Shown in pieces: positions 7,466 to 14,153 of a DNA stretch of 64,000 nucleotides. The position numbers and the translations under genes were made by a program. Every line of letters begins with the position of its first letter. Within the stretch, counting starts at the first letter, position 1. The notes under the pieces were generated by a model that was not told the origin of the DNA, searched no databases, and saw nothing but the letters and a program-made list of their open reading frames with translations. Source of the stretch: a virus; IMG/VR virus record IMGVR_UViG_3300035703_000078, positions 1 to 64,000 of that record; one strand, written 5' to 3'.

Positions 7466-8182
7466 TTACTGGGAATCAAGCCAACTTTTCATAGTCAAAG
7501 CACACCATGAGTGCTTCATTAAACTTGGAATAAGAGCATCAATAACTTCAGCATAGACTCTAATTTCTTTTTGAGCATGCTTGCTAACACGCTGTGAATA
7601 GAAACGAGCTAGTGCCGACAGTGATCCAGTCCAATACCATTCAGTATAAGTAGACTGTGGTAGCACAAACCGTGCCTGTTCAGGAGCAATACCAAGTTTA
7701 ATCAAACTATTATAGGCATTGTTAGCTACAGTAATTGCATCTTGATATACAGCCCAAGCTGTATTGTAATCTTCAGTAGTAACATAGCTACCACTACCCT
7801 GCTTTACAGAACCTTCTGGTCGATAAGACCATTCGGGAATAAGGAATTCAGGTTGATCATCTACATATCTACGAGATACTTCATTCTCAACAAAACCAAC
7901 CTTATGCTTGAAGAACTGAGTCCTGATTGGCATAGGTGCTTTGATGTGGAATGTAAGAGAAGTATGAGCAAATGGTGTCCAATGGTTATGCTTGGCTAGA
8001 TAATTAATCAACCTAACATCCTTGTCACATAGATGCATACTACCCATATCACCATATTCCCAAGAGCTTTCCTTGTTAAAGGAAACTCTAGCTGCATTGA
8101 CTACGGATAGATCACTACCCATAAAGTCAACAAGCCGTACAAATCCAGCATTACCAACAGGAATCTTTTTATCTGATTGCAT
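7466..8182 (-). CDS. thyX: flavin-dependent thymidylate synthase ThyX
   Basis: ThyX makes dTMP from dUMP using FAD, NADPH and methylene-tetrahydrofolate. The signature is seen as a KHK variant of RHR followed by NEVSRRY (FKHKVGFVENEVSRRY). Other family stretches are the HWTPFAHTSLTFHIKAPMPIRTQFF segment and EQARFVLPQ..YTEWYWTGSLSALARFYSQR. The length (238 aa) is normal. Together with the class II reductase at 60.9-62.8 kb and the deaminase-like protein it forms a phage nucleotide supply route. It overlaps the preceding gene's end by 14 bases. Confidence 0.95.
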   Translation of the reverse strand: MQSDKKIPVGNAGFVRLVDFMGSDLSVVNAARVSFNKESSWEYGDMGSMHLCDKDVRLINYLAKHNHWTPFAHTSLTFHIKAPMPIRTQFFKHKVGFVENEVSRRYVDDQPEFLIPEWSYRPEGSVKQGSGSYVTTEDYNTAWAVYQDAITVANNAYNSLIKLGIAPEQARFVLPQSTYTEWYWTGSLSALARFYSQRVSKHAQKEIRVYAEVIDALIPSLMKHSWCALTMKSWLDSQ

Positions 8183-8633
8183 CTTCCATCCTTATGTTAT
8201 ACTTCCGCATCATGTCTTCTGCATTGGTAGTAATAACAGGCATATTAAATAGTTTGTTTAGTACAAGAGAACACTTGTGAACACAATCATCCCGCTTAGG
8301 TGGAAAGATAAACCTAGTAACAGAACTAGGCCATCTTAGAAACTTCTTAAACGGAGTCATTGGTGGCAGCGTATTTACATACATAACAATATTACATAGC
8401 TTCTCATCTGTTTCACCAATATAAAAGATAGTAGCAGCATCTTTATCTTTGAATAACATTGATTCACCTTTGAGAGAAACCCAACGGGGAATTTCAAAAT
8501 CATCAAAGCAATGCATTACATTGTTATCAAACTGTAGACTGCAATGATTCCAGCTTGTAAAGAGACTCCAATACCACTGCGAGAATGGACTCAGAGAGTT
8601 GTGTAGATTGTAAATTCTTAGGTAAACTTTCAA
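8169..8633 (-). CDS. hypothetical protein, possible NlpC/P60-like cysteine protein
   Basis: The best start is TTG 8633, with GAAAGG nine bases upstream. It keeps the opening segment (SQWYWSLFTSWNHCSLQFDNN) that resembles the 'W..SHC.L.fdg' strand of phage papain/NlpC-like proteins. A later KRDDCVHKCSLVLNKL helix places a Cys at the position where such proteins have theirs. The catalytic set is not proven. It overlaps the upstream 68-aa frame by 107 bases, which is unusual here. An alternative start at an internal ATG would lose the first motif. Confidence 0.6.
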   Translation of the reverse strand: MKVYLRIYNLHNSLSPFSQWYWSLFTSWNHCSLQFDNNVMHCFDDFEIPRWVSLKGESMLFKDKDAATIFYIGETDEKLCNIVMYVNTLPPMTPFKKFLRWPSSVTRFIFPPKRDDCVHKCSLVLNKLFNMPVITTNAEDMMRKYNIRMEDAIR

Positions 8634-8733
8634 TTGGTATGGCCTTTCTTATTTCTTTGAATGGTAACTGAGGAGCACCATTGATGTAATCTATTTCTCT
8701 AATTGTAATGTCAAGTACGGATATAGTAGGCAT
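8527..8733 (-). CDS. hypothetical protein, 68 aa (doubtful)
   Basis: This frame begins at an ATG directly after the terminator of the DUF932 gene and has no visible ribosome site. Its last third overlaps the next gene in another frame. The sequence (MPTISVLDITIREIDYING) looks protein-like and fills an otherwise empty space, but the overlap and missing ribosome site make it uncertain. No family is recognised. Confidence 0.35.
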   Translation of the reverse strand: MPTISVLDITIREIDYINGAPQLPFKEIRKAIPIESLPKNLQSTQLSESILAVVLESLYKLESLQSTV

Positions 8734-8770
8734 AAATAAAAGGGCTACCCCTAGTTAAAGGAGTAGCCCC
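8734..8770 (-). terminator. rho-independent terminator after the DUF932 gene
   Basis: On the minus strand GGGCTAC (8769-8763) pairs with GTAGCCC (8748-8742) and is followed by TTTTATTT. It lies five bases past the DUF932 stop codon. Confidence 0.8.
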
Positions 8771-8774
8771 TGAA

Positions 8775-9704
8775 TCAAACAAGAGCAAGAGCTGCGTTCA
8801 TAACATCAATCTTGTACTTGGCGCGATTGCCAAAGACAACATCGTTGAACTTATTCTCTGTCTTCTTGTTACCACGATAGATTTGGCCGTGGTCCAGCCA
8901 GTTGGTCACGGCATTAGCCGCATTCCACATATTGTAACCAACCTGTCCAGCTTCTTCATCGAAGGTGTTAGACCATCGAATCATAACAGAAGCAGCACGA
9001 TTGTTGGCATCAACTTCCTTTTCATTTGAAGGGTTGTTGTGGATGTCACCAAACATGTTCATGTAAACCTGAGTCCAGAACTTCTGGACAAACTCAACAG
9101 TAACATTCTTATTGGCAAGATCATTTGCCTTGTTGGCAAAGACTTCAGTAACCTTCTGGAACTGTTGAATACCATCAACCAAGGAGTCAATTCGTTCCTG
9201 AACATTACCCGTGTGCTTGATAGAAATACCCATCTTCCTAGTAGAAAGAGCAAGGTTCAGGGTGTTTTCACAGATAACGCGAACTGAGGTTGGAAGGATA
9301 TCCAAAGCATGCAGACCATTATGACCACTAGTAAATAGTGTATAAGGTCTGACTTCATCATCGCGCTTGCCAACATTGAAGCTGTTGCCACGCATGAGAT
9401 ACCAGACACGCTGACCACCACCGAGACAACCAGCGGTTTCAATCTTAACCTTATCGCTGATTTGTTCAGCCATAAAGCCAAGTTCCTGGTTCTGAATTAC
9501 CTGGTAGTCTGGGCCAACAATACCAAGGATAGTATCATTGTCAGTACGCACAGTAGCAAAGAAACGATTGGTAGTAACAGAGATTCCATTGTTGTCTGCA
9601 ACAATAGGACTCTTGTTAACTGTCCAATTAAGGTCTGCCTTTTCATTGGCTTCGACCAACGATAGACCATTTACATCTGTTCCAAAAGAACTAAAGATTG
9701 ACAT
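8775..9704 (-). CDS. DUF932 family protein
   Basis: This 309-aa protein matches the DUF932 (phage/plasmid-like) family. Seen are the RFFATVRTDNDTILGIVGPDYQVIQNQELGFM segment in its N-terminal half, the central GGGQRVWYLMRG, the GHNGLHALDILPTSVRVICENTLNLAL block and the C-terminal NMWNAANAVTNWLDHG. Family members are common in phages; their molecular role is not established. It is followed by a strong terminator, so it ends a transcription unit. The start overlaps the next upstream gene's last codons by 14 bases. Confidence 0.9.
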   Translation of the reverse strand: MSIFSSFGTDVNGLSLVEANEKADLNWTVNKSPIVADNNGISVTTNRFFATVRTDNDTILGIVGPDYQVIQNQELGFMAEQISDKVKIETAGCLGGGQRVWYLMRGNSFNVGKRDDEVRPYTLFTSGHNGLHALDILPTSVRVICENTLNLALSTRKMGISIKHTGNVQERIDSLVDGIQQFQKVTEVFANKANDLANKNVTVEFVQKFWTQVYMNMFGDIHNNPSNEKEVDANNRAASVMIRWSNTFDEEAGQVGYNMWNAANAVTNWLDHGQIYRGNKKTENKFNDVVFGNRAKYKIDVMNAALALV

Positions 9705-9879
9705 TTATGTTATACCTTTCAATAAAAACTTTTAGTGGCAACCACTCGTTAGTGTTTGCCTGAAGAACCCAACCATCATCGGTGTAATCTACAATCCAAG
9801 TATTCTTTAAAAGATACTCAGCCACCGAAGATTCGTGGGTCTGATTCGACTTCGTTTGGTTCGTCATAGTCTGGGACAT
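9691..9879 (-). CDS. hypothetical protein, 62 aa
   Basis: The ATG at 9879 has GGGAG upstream. The N-terminus is Ser/Thr/Gln/Asn-rich (MSQTMTNQTKSNQ) and the C-terminal half looks folded (WIVDYTDDGWVLQANTNEWLPL). It overlaps a 48-codon frame on the same strand (9818-9964), so either the low-complexity start is read through a shared segment or the true start is further in. The function is unknown. Confidence 0.55.
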   Translation of the reverse strand: MSQTMTNQTKSNQTHESSVAEYLLKNTWIVDYTDDGWVLQANTNEWLPLKVFIERYNINVNL

Positions 9880-9964
9880 TTAGAAACTCCCACCAAACCA
9901 TTTGTTCATCAGTCAGCTGGAGATCGTCCGGCTGCTGGGGGATTTCGGGATTCAAGTTCTGCAT
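9818..9964 (-). CDS. possible small acidic protein, 48 aa
   Basis: This frame, too short for most gene callers, reads LQLTDEQMVWWEFLNVPDYD and ends in PRIFGG. It is a balanced, acidic, Trp-containing sequence that looks coding. It overlaps the ends of both neighbouring genes in other frames, and its ATG (9964) has only a weak ribosome site. It either is a real nested gene or shows that the neighbouring starts are misplaced. Confidence 0.45.
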   Translation of the reverse strand: MQNLNPEIPQQPDDLQLTDEQMVWWEFLNVPDYDEPNEVESDPRIFGG

Positions 9965-10109
9965 TGATTACATCAATTTCAGTAAGATACTGGGATGCTT
10001 CGGATTCTTTGTGAAACTTATGAAACATTTCACGAACCAAGACCAGCTCATCTACCGTAAAGGTAGACAAGTCTGGCCTAGAGTTCGTGGGTATCTTAGA
10101 AGATATCAT
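9909..10109 (-). CDS. hypothetical protein, 66 aa
   Basis: The core is a helical segment (FTVDELVLVREMFHKFHKESEASQYLTEIDVINAELES region), consistent with a short alpha-helical protein. It overlaps the upstream gene's last codons by 14 bases. No motif is recognised. Confidence 0.65.
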   Translation of the reverse strand: MISSKIPTNSRPDLSTFTVDELVLVREMFHKFHKESEASQYLTEIDVINAELESRNPPAAGRSPAD

Positions 10110-10359
10110 CGGTGTCTACACGACCACGATTCATGTTAAGCTCTGAAATGTGTCGCAGAGCATGCCGAAGGTTATCAAACTCAAGTTCGCTCAAACGGAT
10201 AGAGATGTTAGTTTCCTCATCTCCATTGGTTTCCTTTACCTTAAGTTCAAAGACAAAGGGAGAGTTGTACTTACTGTTGCTGTCAACAAACGAGTGCCAG
10301 TTAACAGTGAGCTTAGAGTTGATTTCAGTAGTCTGAGAGAGATTAGTACGAGTAGTCAT
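10096..10359 (-). CDS. hypothetical protein, 87 aa
   Basis: This looks like a beta-rich small protein (KLTVNWHSFVD, FVFELKVKETNGDEETNISIRL) followed by a helix (EFDNLRHALRHISEL). The ATG directly abuts the upstream stop codon. No catalytic residues are seen. It is a member of the small early gene series between the two polymerase genes. The function is unknown. Confidence 0.68.
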   Translation of the reverse strand: MTTRTNLSQTTEINSKLTVNWHSFVDSNSKYNSPFVFELKVKETNGDEETNISIRLSELEFDNLRHALRHISELNMNRGRVDTDDIF

Positions 10360-10719
10360 TTACTTTACATTCTTAAGGTCGATGCATTCCTGCATGTCGG
10401 GACCGCCCCAACATTCAGTAATTTCTTCGTTAACAATTTCATTAATAACATGGGCATAGTTTTTGTCTTCCCGAAGGTTAACAAATTGAATGCCAATGTC
10501 TTCCAGTGCGGCTGCCCACACTGGCCAGTTAGAATCAGTGACTTCCTTCAAAGTGAAACCAGCTTCTTCCAACATCTTTCGATTGGTCGTGATAGGGCTT
10601 GCTTGATCTACTGCAATACAAGCCTCAATGCAACCAAATTCAAGATCATGTTCTTCGCAATACTTGCGAATTTTATTCAGTCGTTCTTCACGCTTTTGTT
10701 CAATAAAGTTATAGTTCAT
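10360..10719 (-). CDS. hypothetical protein, 119 aa
   Basis: I take the ATG at 10719 (MNYNFIEQKREERLNKIRKYCEE) because it follows a purine-rich GGTGG; the longer frame to 10773 adds a Cys-rich stretch that belongs to the neighbouring gene. The protein has a basic helical N-terminus and a mixed remainder with Cys residues but no clear metal site. It lies two bases downstream of the MGLDTYA gene. The function is unknown. Confidence 0.68.
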   Translation of the reverse strand: MNYNFIEQKREERLNKIRKYCEEHDLEFGCIEACIAVDQASPITTNRKMLEEAGFTLKEVTDSNWPVWAAALEDIGIQFVNLREDKNYAHVINEIVNEEITECWGGPDMQECIDLKNVK

Positions 10720-10721
10720 AT

Positions 10722-11090
10722 TTACCACCATCCGCAAACAACACCGTTGTTCTTGGCAACAATTCCAAACCATTCTGCTAGTTCTTTAGCAGTTTGTTTA
10801 TCTATACCATAGATATTACGAGATTCAAACCCAGGTTCAATGACAAACATACGCTCACTAGCAATAGCAAGTTTATCTGCCATTGCCTTAACATCATCTT
10901 CGTCAATGGTTTCTTGATACAATGAAAACCCAGTAACATATTCAATGTAATCATTGTATACTTTACCACGAAATGAGTTACCCATAGTAGACATGATACC
11001 CCCAACCAAATAGTTAGGAACAAACAGGTCTTCATCCATGAGTTTAAACTTATCACCATTCCTGATACATGCGTAAGTGTCAAGACCCAA
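10722..11090 (-). CDS. conserved phage protein of the MGLDxYA type, 122 aa
   Basis: The start is TTG (11090) with GGAGG upstream, giving MGLDTYACIRNGD. An opening of this kind followed by FRGKVYNDYIEYVTGFSLYQETI and a DVKAMADKL helix is typical of a widespread phage protein known only as hypothetical. The non-ATG start is supported by the ribosome site and by the conserved first residues. It overlaps the 46-aa gene by 11 bases. Confidence 0.8.
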   Translation of the reverse strand: MGLDTYACIRNGDKFKLMDEDLFVPNYLVGGIMSTMGNSFRGKVYNDYIEYVTGFSLYQETIDEDDVKAMADKLAIASERMFVIEPGFESRNIYGIDKQTAKELAEWFGIVAKNNGVVCGWW

Positions 11091-11220
11091 GGGAATCTAC
11101 CTCCATAATTTCATCTTCAATTGCTTGAAGCTTGGTAATAATATCCTTAATTGGATATTCTTCTTGGTATTCTTCCATAGTTACCATGAGATCATTGAAC
11201 TTCTTAAAGATTTCTTCCAT
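11080..11220 (-). CDS. small acidic coiled-coil-like protein, 46 aa
   Basis: The ATG at 11220 is preceded by AAAGGA. The peptide is a single charged helix (MEEIFKKFNDLMVTMEEYQEE, then IITKLQAIEDEIME) with a strong acidic bias. It overlaps both neighbours by 11 and 17 bases, and its last codons contain the ribosome site of the next gene. The function is unknown. Confidence 0.7.
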   Translation of the reverse strand: MEEIFKKFNDLMVTMEEYQEEYPIKDIITKLQAIEDEIMEVDSLGS

Positions 11221-11614
11221 TGTTATCCTTTACTAGGGCTTCAAGAATTACTTCCATGATTTTATACTCTGACTCAGCAAAGTCCATACTTGCGTTCCTA
11301 AGAATCTCGGAACTTGTTCTGAAATCCAAAGCTCCAATCTCATATCTATAGCCATCAACAAATGGCTTAAAGATATTATCGGTATTTTCCCCTCTTTCCT
11401 GGACGTTCCAGAATTTTTCTGAGTAAGAATGGAATGTATCACACAAGGCACAAGTGCCTTGGTATACCCAAAGCAAACCATACTTATCTTCCTTCTTCAG
11501 AAGATAGCAATGGGTAGTTTGGTACTCTCCTTCATAGGTATGGGCAATAACCTTGATACCCAGTTCTTTACAAACTTCATTAATTACTTGGGTGTATGAA
11601 TTATACATTGCCAT
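11204..11614 (-). CDS. hypothetical protein, 136 aa
   Basis: This is the first gene of the left-hand operon, 80 bases after a strong terminator. The ribosome site AGGAG is well placed for the second ATG (MYNSYTQVINEVCKELG) and close for the first. The middle has YLLKKEDKYGLLWVYQGTCALCDTF, with a CxxC pair (CALC) that could bind metal alone or as a dimer. No family is recognised. Confidence 0.72.
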   Translation of the reverse strand: MAMYNSYTQVINEVCKELGIKVIAHTYEGEYQTTHCYLLKKEDKYGLLWVYQGTCALCDTFHSYSEKFWNVQERGENTDNIFKPFVDGYRYEIGALDFRTSSEILRNASMDFAESEYKIMEVILEALVKDNNGRNL

Positions 11615-11693
11615 ATACTCCTAGGTATACCTAGGTAATATTAATACTATAGTAATAATAATACCTAGGTTTAACCCCTAGCTATATACTAGG
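11615..11693 (-). promoter_or_regulatory. probable promoter region for the 11.6-0 kb operon
   Basis: This short AT-rich gap lies between a strong terminator and the first gene of a long run of genes, so a promoter is expected here. It holds TACTATAGTA (11645-11654), whose ACTATAG resembles the core of T7-type promoters. It also has several ACCTAGGT palindromes and a 5' AGGAG. No other copy of a full-length promoter motif could be matched, so which polymerase uses it is unknown. Confidence 0.35.
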
Positions 11694-11730
11694 TTAAAAG
11701 GGGTAGCCTAGGGATTAACCTAGGCTACCC
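11694..11730 (-). terminator. rho-independent terminator, 12-bp stem
   Basis: On the minus strand GGGTAGCCTAGG (11730-11719) and CCTAGGCTACCC (11712-11701) form a perfect 12-bp stem with a 6-nt loop, followed by CTTTTAA. It closes the GC-rich early block after the 88-aa gene. Confidence 0.9.
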
Positions 11731-11737
11731 AGTTCAT

Positions 11738-12004
11738 TCAGAACGGAAGAGGAACATTTTCCACAATGTTCACAGTCACACCCTCAACGAGGGGCGGGCG
11801 ATCCAGCTTGGGGCTGGGGCGGCTGATCTTGCCCTTCAGGGCAGGAGCCTTGGGATGGGCAGCATTTTCGTTTGCCCAAACAGAAACGGGAACCTTAACG
11901 GTTTCCTGACCAATCGTGATGGTCACATAACCGTTAAACTTGGGGGCCTGGGGGTTGGTGGTATTCACCACCCACAGGTCAACTCGACACTGATTCACTG
12001 TCAT
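11738..12004 (-). CDS. hypothetical protein, 88 aa
   Basis: The ATG at 12004 (MTVNQCRVDLWVVNTTNPQA) has GAGG ten bases upstream; a longer frame overlaps the 38-aa gene. It reads as a beta-rich N-terminal half (YVTITIGQETVKVPVSVW) and a Pro-rich basic C-terminal half (APALKGKISRPSPKLDRPP). It is the last gene before the 12-bp terminator and overlaps the 38-aa gene by 26 bases. The composition is GC-richer than the genes below 11.6 kb. The function is unknown. Confidence 0.7.
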   Translation of the reverse strand: MTVNQCRVDLWVVNTTNPQAPKFNGYVTITIGQETVKVPVSVWANENAAHPKAPALKGKISRPSPKLDRPPLVEGVTVNIVENVPLPF

Positions 12005-12095
12005 TGTCACTATCCTCAAAAGTTTCTTCGGGAGCCATACCATATTCAGACATCAGCTGCTCCCATTCGCTGACATCATTCCAATTATCAGGCAT
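11979..12095 (-). CDS. very small acidic protein, 38 aa
   Basis: The ATG at 12095 has a perfect AGGAGG site directly after the 3' hairpin of the structured RNA region. The peptide (MPDNWNDVSEWEQLMSEYGM, then an Asp/Glu/Ser-rich tail) is strongly acidic, like small phage inhibitors that mimic nucleic acid. That role is only a suggestion. Its last 26 bases overlap the next gene in another frame. Confidence 0.68.
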   Translation of the reverse strand: MPDNWNDVSEWEQLMSEYGMAPEETFEDSDNDSESVSS

Positions 12096-12105
12096 TTGTG
12101 CCTCC

Positions 12106-12681
12106 TGAGAAAGACAGTCTACAGGTTTCCCCATAGACTGCCTAGTAACCCTATTAGCTTGCTCTAGGCCAGGGTGGGTTAGGTCCTTAGCCTAGGTTAT
12201 TACTACCCCTTATTTACTTTATATCGGGGTCAGCCTACTATAGTAGGGTAACAGTTTGAACAAGCGGTCAGGACTGTTCACTTTACCTGACGTAGCCTAC
12301 CCAGCTTTGTGGGACTGTTAGTAAACCAAGACGCTACAGTTTGTTGCGCAACAAAACCGTAGCCGCACTATGCCTAATTTCTATTTATACTCGCATAGTC
12401 GAGTAATCTAATATATGCCTTAGTATAAACCTTAGATTAGCGGGTTTATACTTATGATCCTGTCTAGTTGGATCCCAGGCGTATTACCACAGGGTAGACA
12501 ACTCCCAGGGCGTTTACTGGATAGGTTGCGGCCTACCCAGTATCCTATTGCGGTCTACCGTCTACCGTCTGCAACGGCTCCGCCAATGAGTTTGTGAGTA
12601 GTTTCTAGTCATGCTCAGGACTACGAGTCGGGCAACCCGCATGCTGTCCTCTAGGACTATCCGGTTGCTTGCCCCGTTGTG
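12106..12681 (-). ncRNA. candidate large structured non-coding RNA (about 0.57 kb)
   Basis: No open frame covers this stretch, but it is packed with stems. Seen are a 15-bp stem with a one-base bulge (12333-12363), a 10-11 bp stem (12515-12542), and a perfect 14-bp palindrome (12234-12247). Three hairpins have loops that pair with sequence just downstream: 10+8 bp at 12404-12452, 6+6 bp at 12250-12291, 6+7 bp at 12367-12405. A 9-bp stem ends it, followed on the minus strand by TTTCTC (12106-12142). In three stems the only mismatch is A-C on the plus strand and G-U on the minus, so the RNA is probably minus-sense. It is not a tRNA. Size and pseudoknots recall phage GOLLD/ROOL RNAs, but no match is claimed. 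Confidence 0.6.
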
Positions 12682-13014
12682 TCATCGGTGTTGGCCGTAG
12701 TAGGCCTGTTCCTCCTGGCGGTAACACCTACACAGCTGATCAAGTTCTTCTACCCGCTTTTCGAGCTTCCTGATCTTTTCTGTAATCCCCACTGAACTGA
12801 TGGGGAACTGCTTGACCTTTAGATACTGCTTGGAGGATCTAAAGGTCATCCCAAGGTCGTTGTTGTGGTCAATGACCACCTGCTCTCCGGGCTCAAAATA
12901 CCGGTCGAACACAAACAACTTAAGTAGTTCCTCTCCCGAGAGTCCCTTTTCAACTACCAAGTACGGTCTAAGGGGAGCATCAGAATACTCCCCAATTTCG
13001 ATTAGAACTAACAT
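12682..13014 (-). CDS. hypothetical protein, 110 aa, C-terminal coiled coil
   Basis: The ATG at 13014 has AAAGGGG upstream. The N-terminal two thirds is mixed (LVLIEIGEYSDAPLRPYLVVEKG, then FEPGEQVVIDHNNDLGMTF), and the C-terminus is a helix of heptad type (ITEKIRKLEKRVEELDQLCRCY). It is the first gene upstream of the structured RNA region and 15 bases downstream of a small membrane protein gene. The function is unknown. Confidence 0.75.
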   Translation of the reverse strand: MLVLIEIGEYSDAPLRPYLVVEKGLSGEELLKLFVFDRYFEPGEQVVIDHNNDLGMTFRSSKQYLKVKQFPISSVGITEKIRKLEKRVEELDQLCRCYRQEEQAYYGQHR

Positions 13015-13029
13015 TTTATTCCCCTTTGA

Positions 13030-13209
13030 TCAGTGCGGATACCCAAACTTGCGAAGACAAGTGAGAACCAACGCCATGATTACTGGCATTGCCACCAAGC
13101 AAGTGGGAATGACAAGAAACGGTTCGTTTGTCACAGCAAGGGTGACAAGAAGGAACCCCGTCAAGAATGCCGATAAGTACGCTATCGGCCAGCACACCTG
13201 GTACTTCAT
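13030..13209 (-). CDS. small two-helix membrane protein, 59 aa
   Basis: The gene is read from ATG 13209 with AGAGAGG upstream. Two hydrophobic segments, about residues 7-27 and 30-52, are joined by a short polar turn (VTNEP), with a basic C-terminus (CLRKFGYPH). This hairpin topology is that of small phage membrane proteins such as holins or superinfection-exclusion factors. Its early position argues more for a membrane effector than for lysis, but neither is shown. Confidence 0.75.
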   Translation of the reverse strand: MKYQVCWPIAYLSAFLTGFLLVTLAVTNEPFLVIPTCLVAMPVIMALVLTCLRKFGYPH

Positions 13210-13484
13210 TTTTGACCTCTCTTTGGAAAGAAATGAGGTTTTAACTAGGTTATCCTCTACCTAGGCCAATAATCCAAACCGTAAGTACTTGCCTGTGACA
13301 TAGGCTTTCCGTAGCTGTATTCCCTGCAAGGCAATACAGCGGTTATTATGTGTGTCCCCCTATTTATATACCGCCTAGGGGAGGTTGCTTGCGGTTCTAT
13401 GGTGGTTGCAGCCACCGTTATACCCCGTTTGGGGTATTAGAAATCGCCACCCGTAGGTTTCCCCAGGGGTGGGAGGATCTGGAT
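13210..13484 (-). other. non-coding leader with several hairpins
   Basis: No gene is seen in this stretch. On the minus strand, read toward the membrane protein gene, it has ATACCCC/GGGGTAT (13422-13439), GGTGG/CCACC (about 13401-13416), a CCCCTA/TAGGGG pair (about 13355-13386) and a perfect 8-bp GCTGTATT/AATACAGC stem (13313-13339). The end next to the 88-aa gene resembles the local terminators (CCACCC/GGGTGG then ATTTC). It may be a structured 5' leader or a separate small RNA. Confidence 0.45.
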
Positions 13485-13751
13485 TTACTGTCCCAGTTCA
13501 GCCAGTTGGTTCTGGATTACCGTCGCCTTGGCCACAGCTGCGGAGATTGTGGCCTCCGTAGCCTTGGGATTCAAGATGACTCCTCCAACCAAGCCGTTGA
13601 GCTTGAGCTTGAGCCTGTCCTGTTCCGACAGGGCCTCGCGCCGGGCTTGGCGAGCTTCCGCCTTGGCGAAGTGCTCGCTCACGTTGGTGGTGATTCCGAG
13701 GGAAGCCAGAGCTTCCTGTCGGCTCTTCAACTCTGCATCAGACAAAGGCAT
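13485..13751 (-). CDS. hypothetical helical protein, 88 aa
   Basis: The ATG at 13751 (MPLSDAELKSRQEALASLGI) has AAGGAGG five bases upstream; a longer frame to 13841 has no ribosome site and a Trp/Cys-rich start. The protein is Ala/Glu/Lys-rich and almost wholly helical, with a possible coiled coil (AKAEARQARREALSEQDRLK). It is GC-rich, like its block. The function is unknown. Confidence 0.72.
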   Translation of the reverse strand: MPLSDAELKSRQEALASLGITTNVSEHFAKAEARQARREALSEQDRLKLKLNGLVGGVILNPKATEATISAAVAKATVIQNQLAELGQ

Positions 13752-14153
13752 GAATGCCTCCTTGTATTGGGGATGGTTAGGGGTATGCAACAAGCACAAC
13801 CAAAGCCAACCCCGACAATGAAAACTTCCGTTTTCACCCACGACACACGAAGTGTGGCGCGAGCTTTAGGGTATTCGTGGGAAAAAAGCAGGTACACCCA
13901 GGTTCATGGGTAAATTTCGGTAAATCCCATTAGAAGCCAGGTAGATTTGGGGCTACCGCAGGGCCTTTTAGGTATTCCGTGGCTTCCTAGGGCATCCTAG
14001 GCCCCTTAGCGTAGGCCCAGGTACTCAGGCTACCCACCATCTAGGTACAAACCGTAGGCCCCCTACTGTAGAACTAGTTAACATCTAGGTACTACTTGGG
14101 GTACTGGTAGGTACGGATGGGTAGGTACAGGTTACCAGGGGGTAATAATAACC
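13752..14153 (-). other. non-coding stretch with hairpins and an AGGTAC array
   Basis: No convincing gene is seen in about 400 bases. On the minus strand there is GAAAAC-GGAA-GTTTTC (13820-13835), a stem capped by a GNRA-type loop. Beside it is a 7-bp CCCACGA/TCGTGGG stem (13837-13881). The plus-strand hexamer AGGTAC occurs six times (13890, 14019, 14043, 14087, 14109, 14123), five of them within 110 bases, two as an 11-bp direct repeat CATCTAGGTAC. This could be a second structured RNA, an operator array, or both. Confidence 0.4.

Noticed and set aside
12541-12580. Short tandem repeat TCTACCG as a CRISPR or microsatellite
   Set aside because: There are fewer than three copies of a 7-base unit. 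It is better explained as part of a stem with GGTAGAC at 12493-12500.
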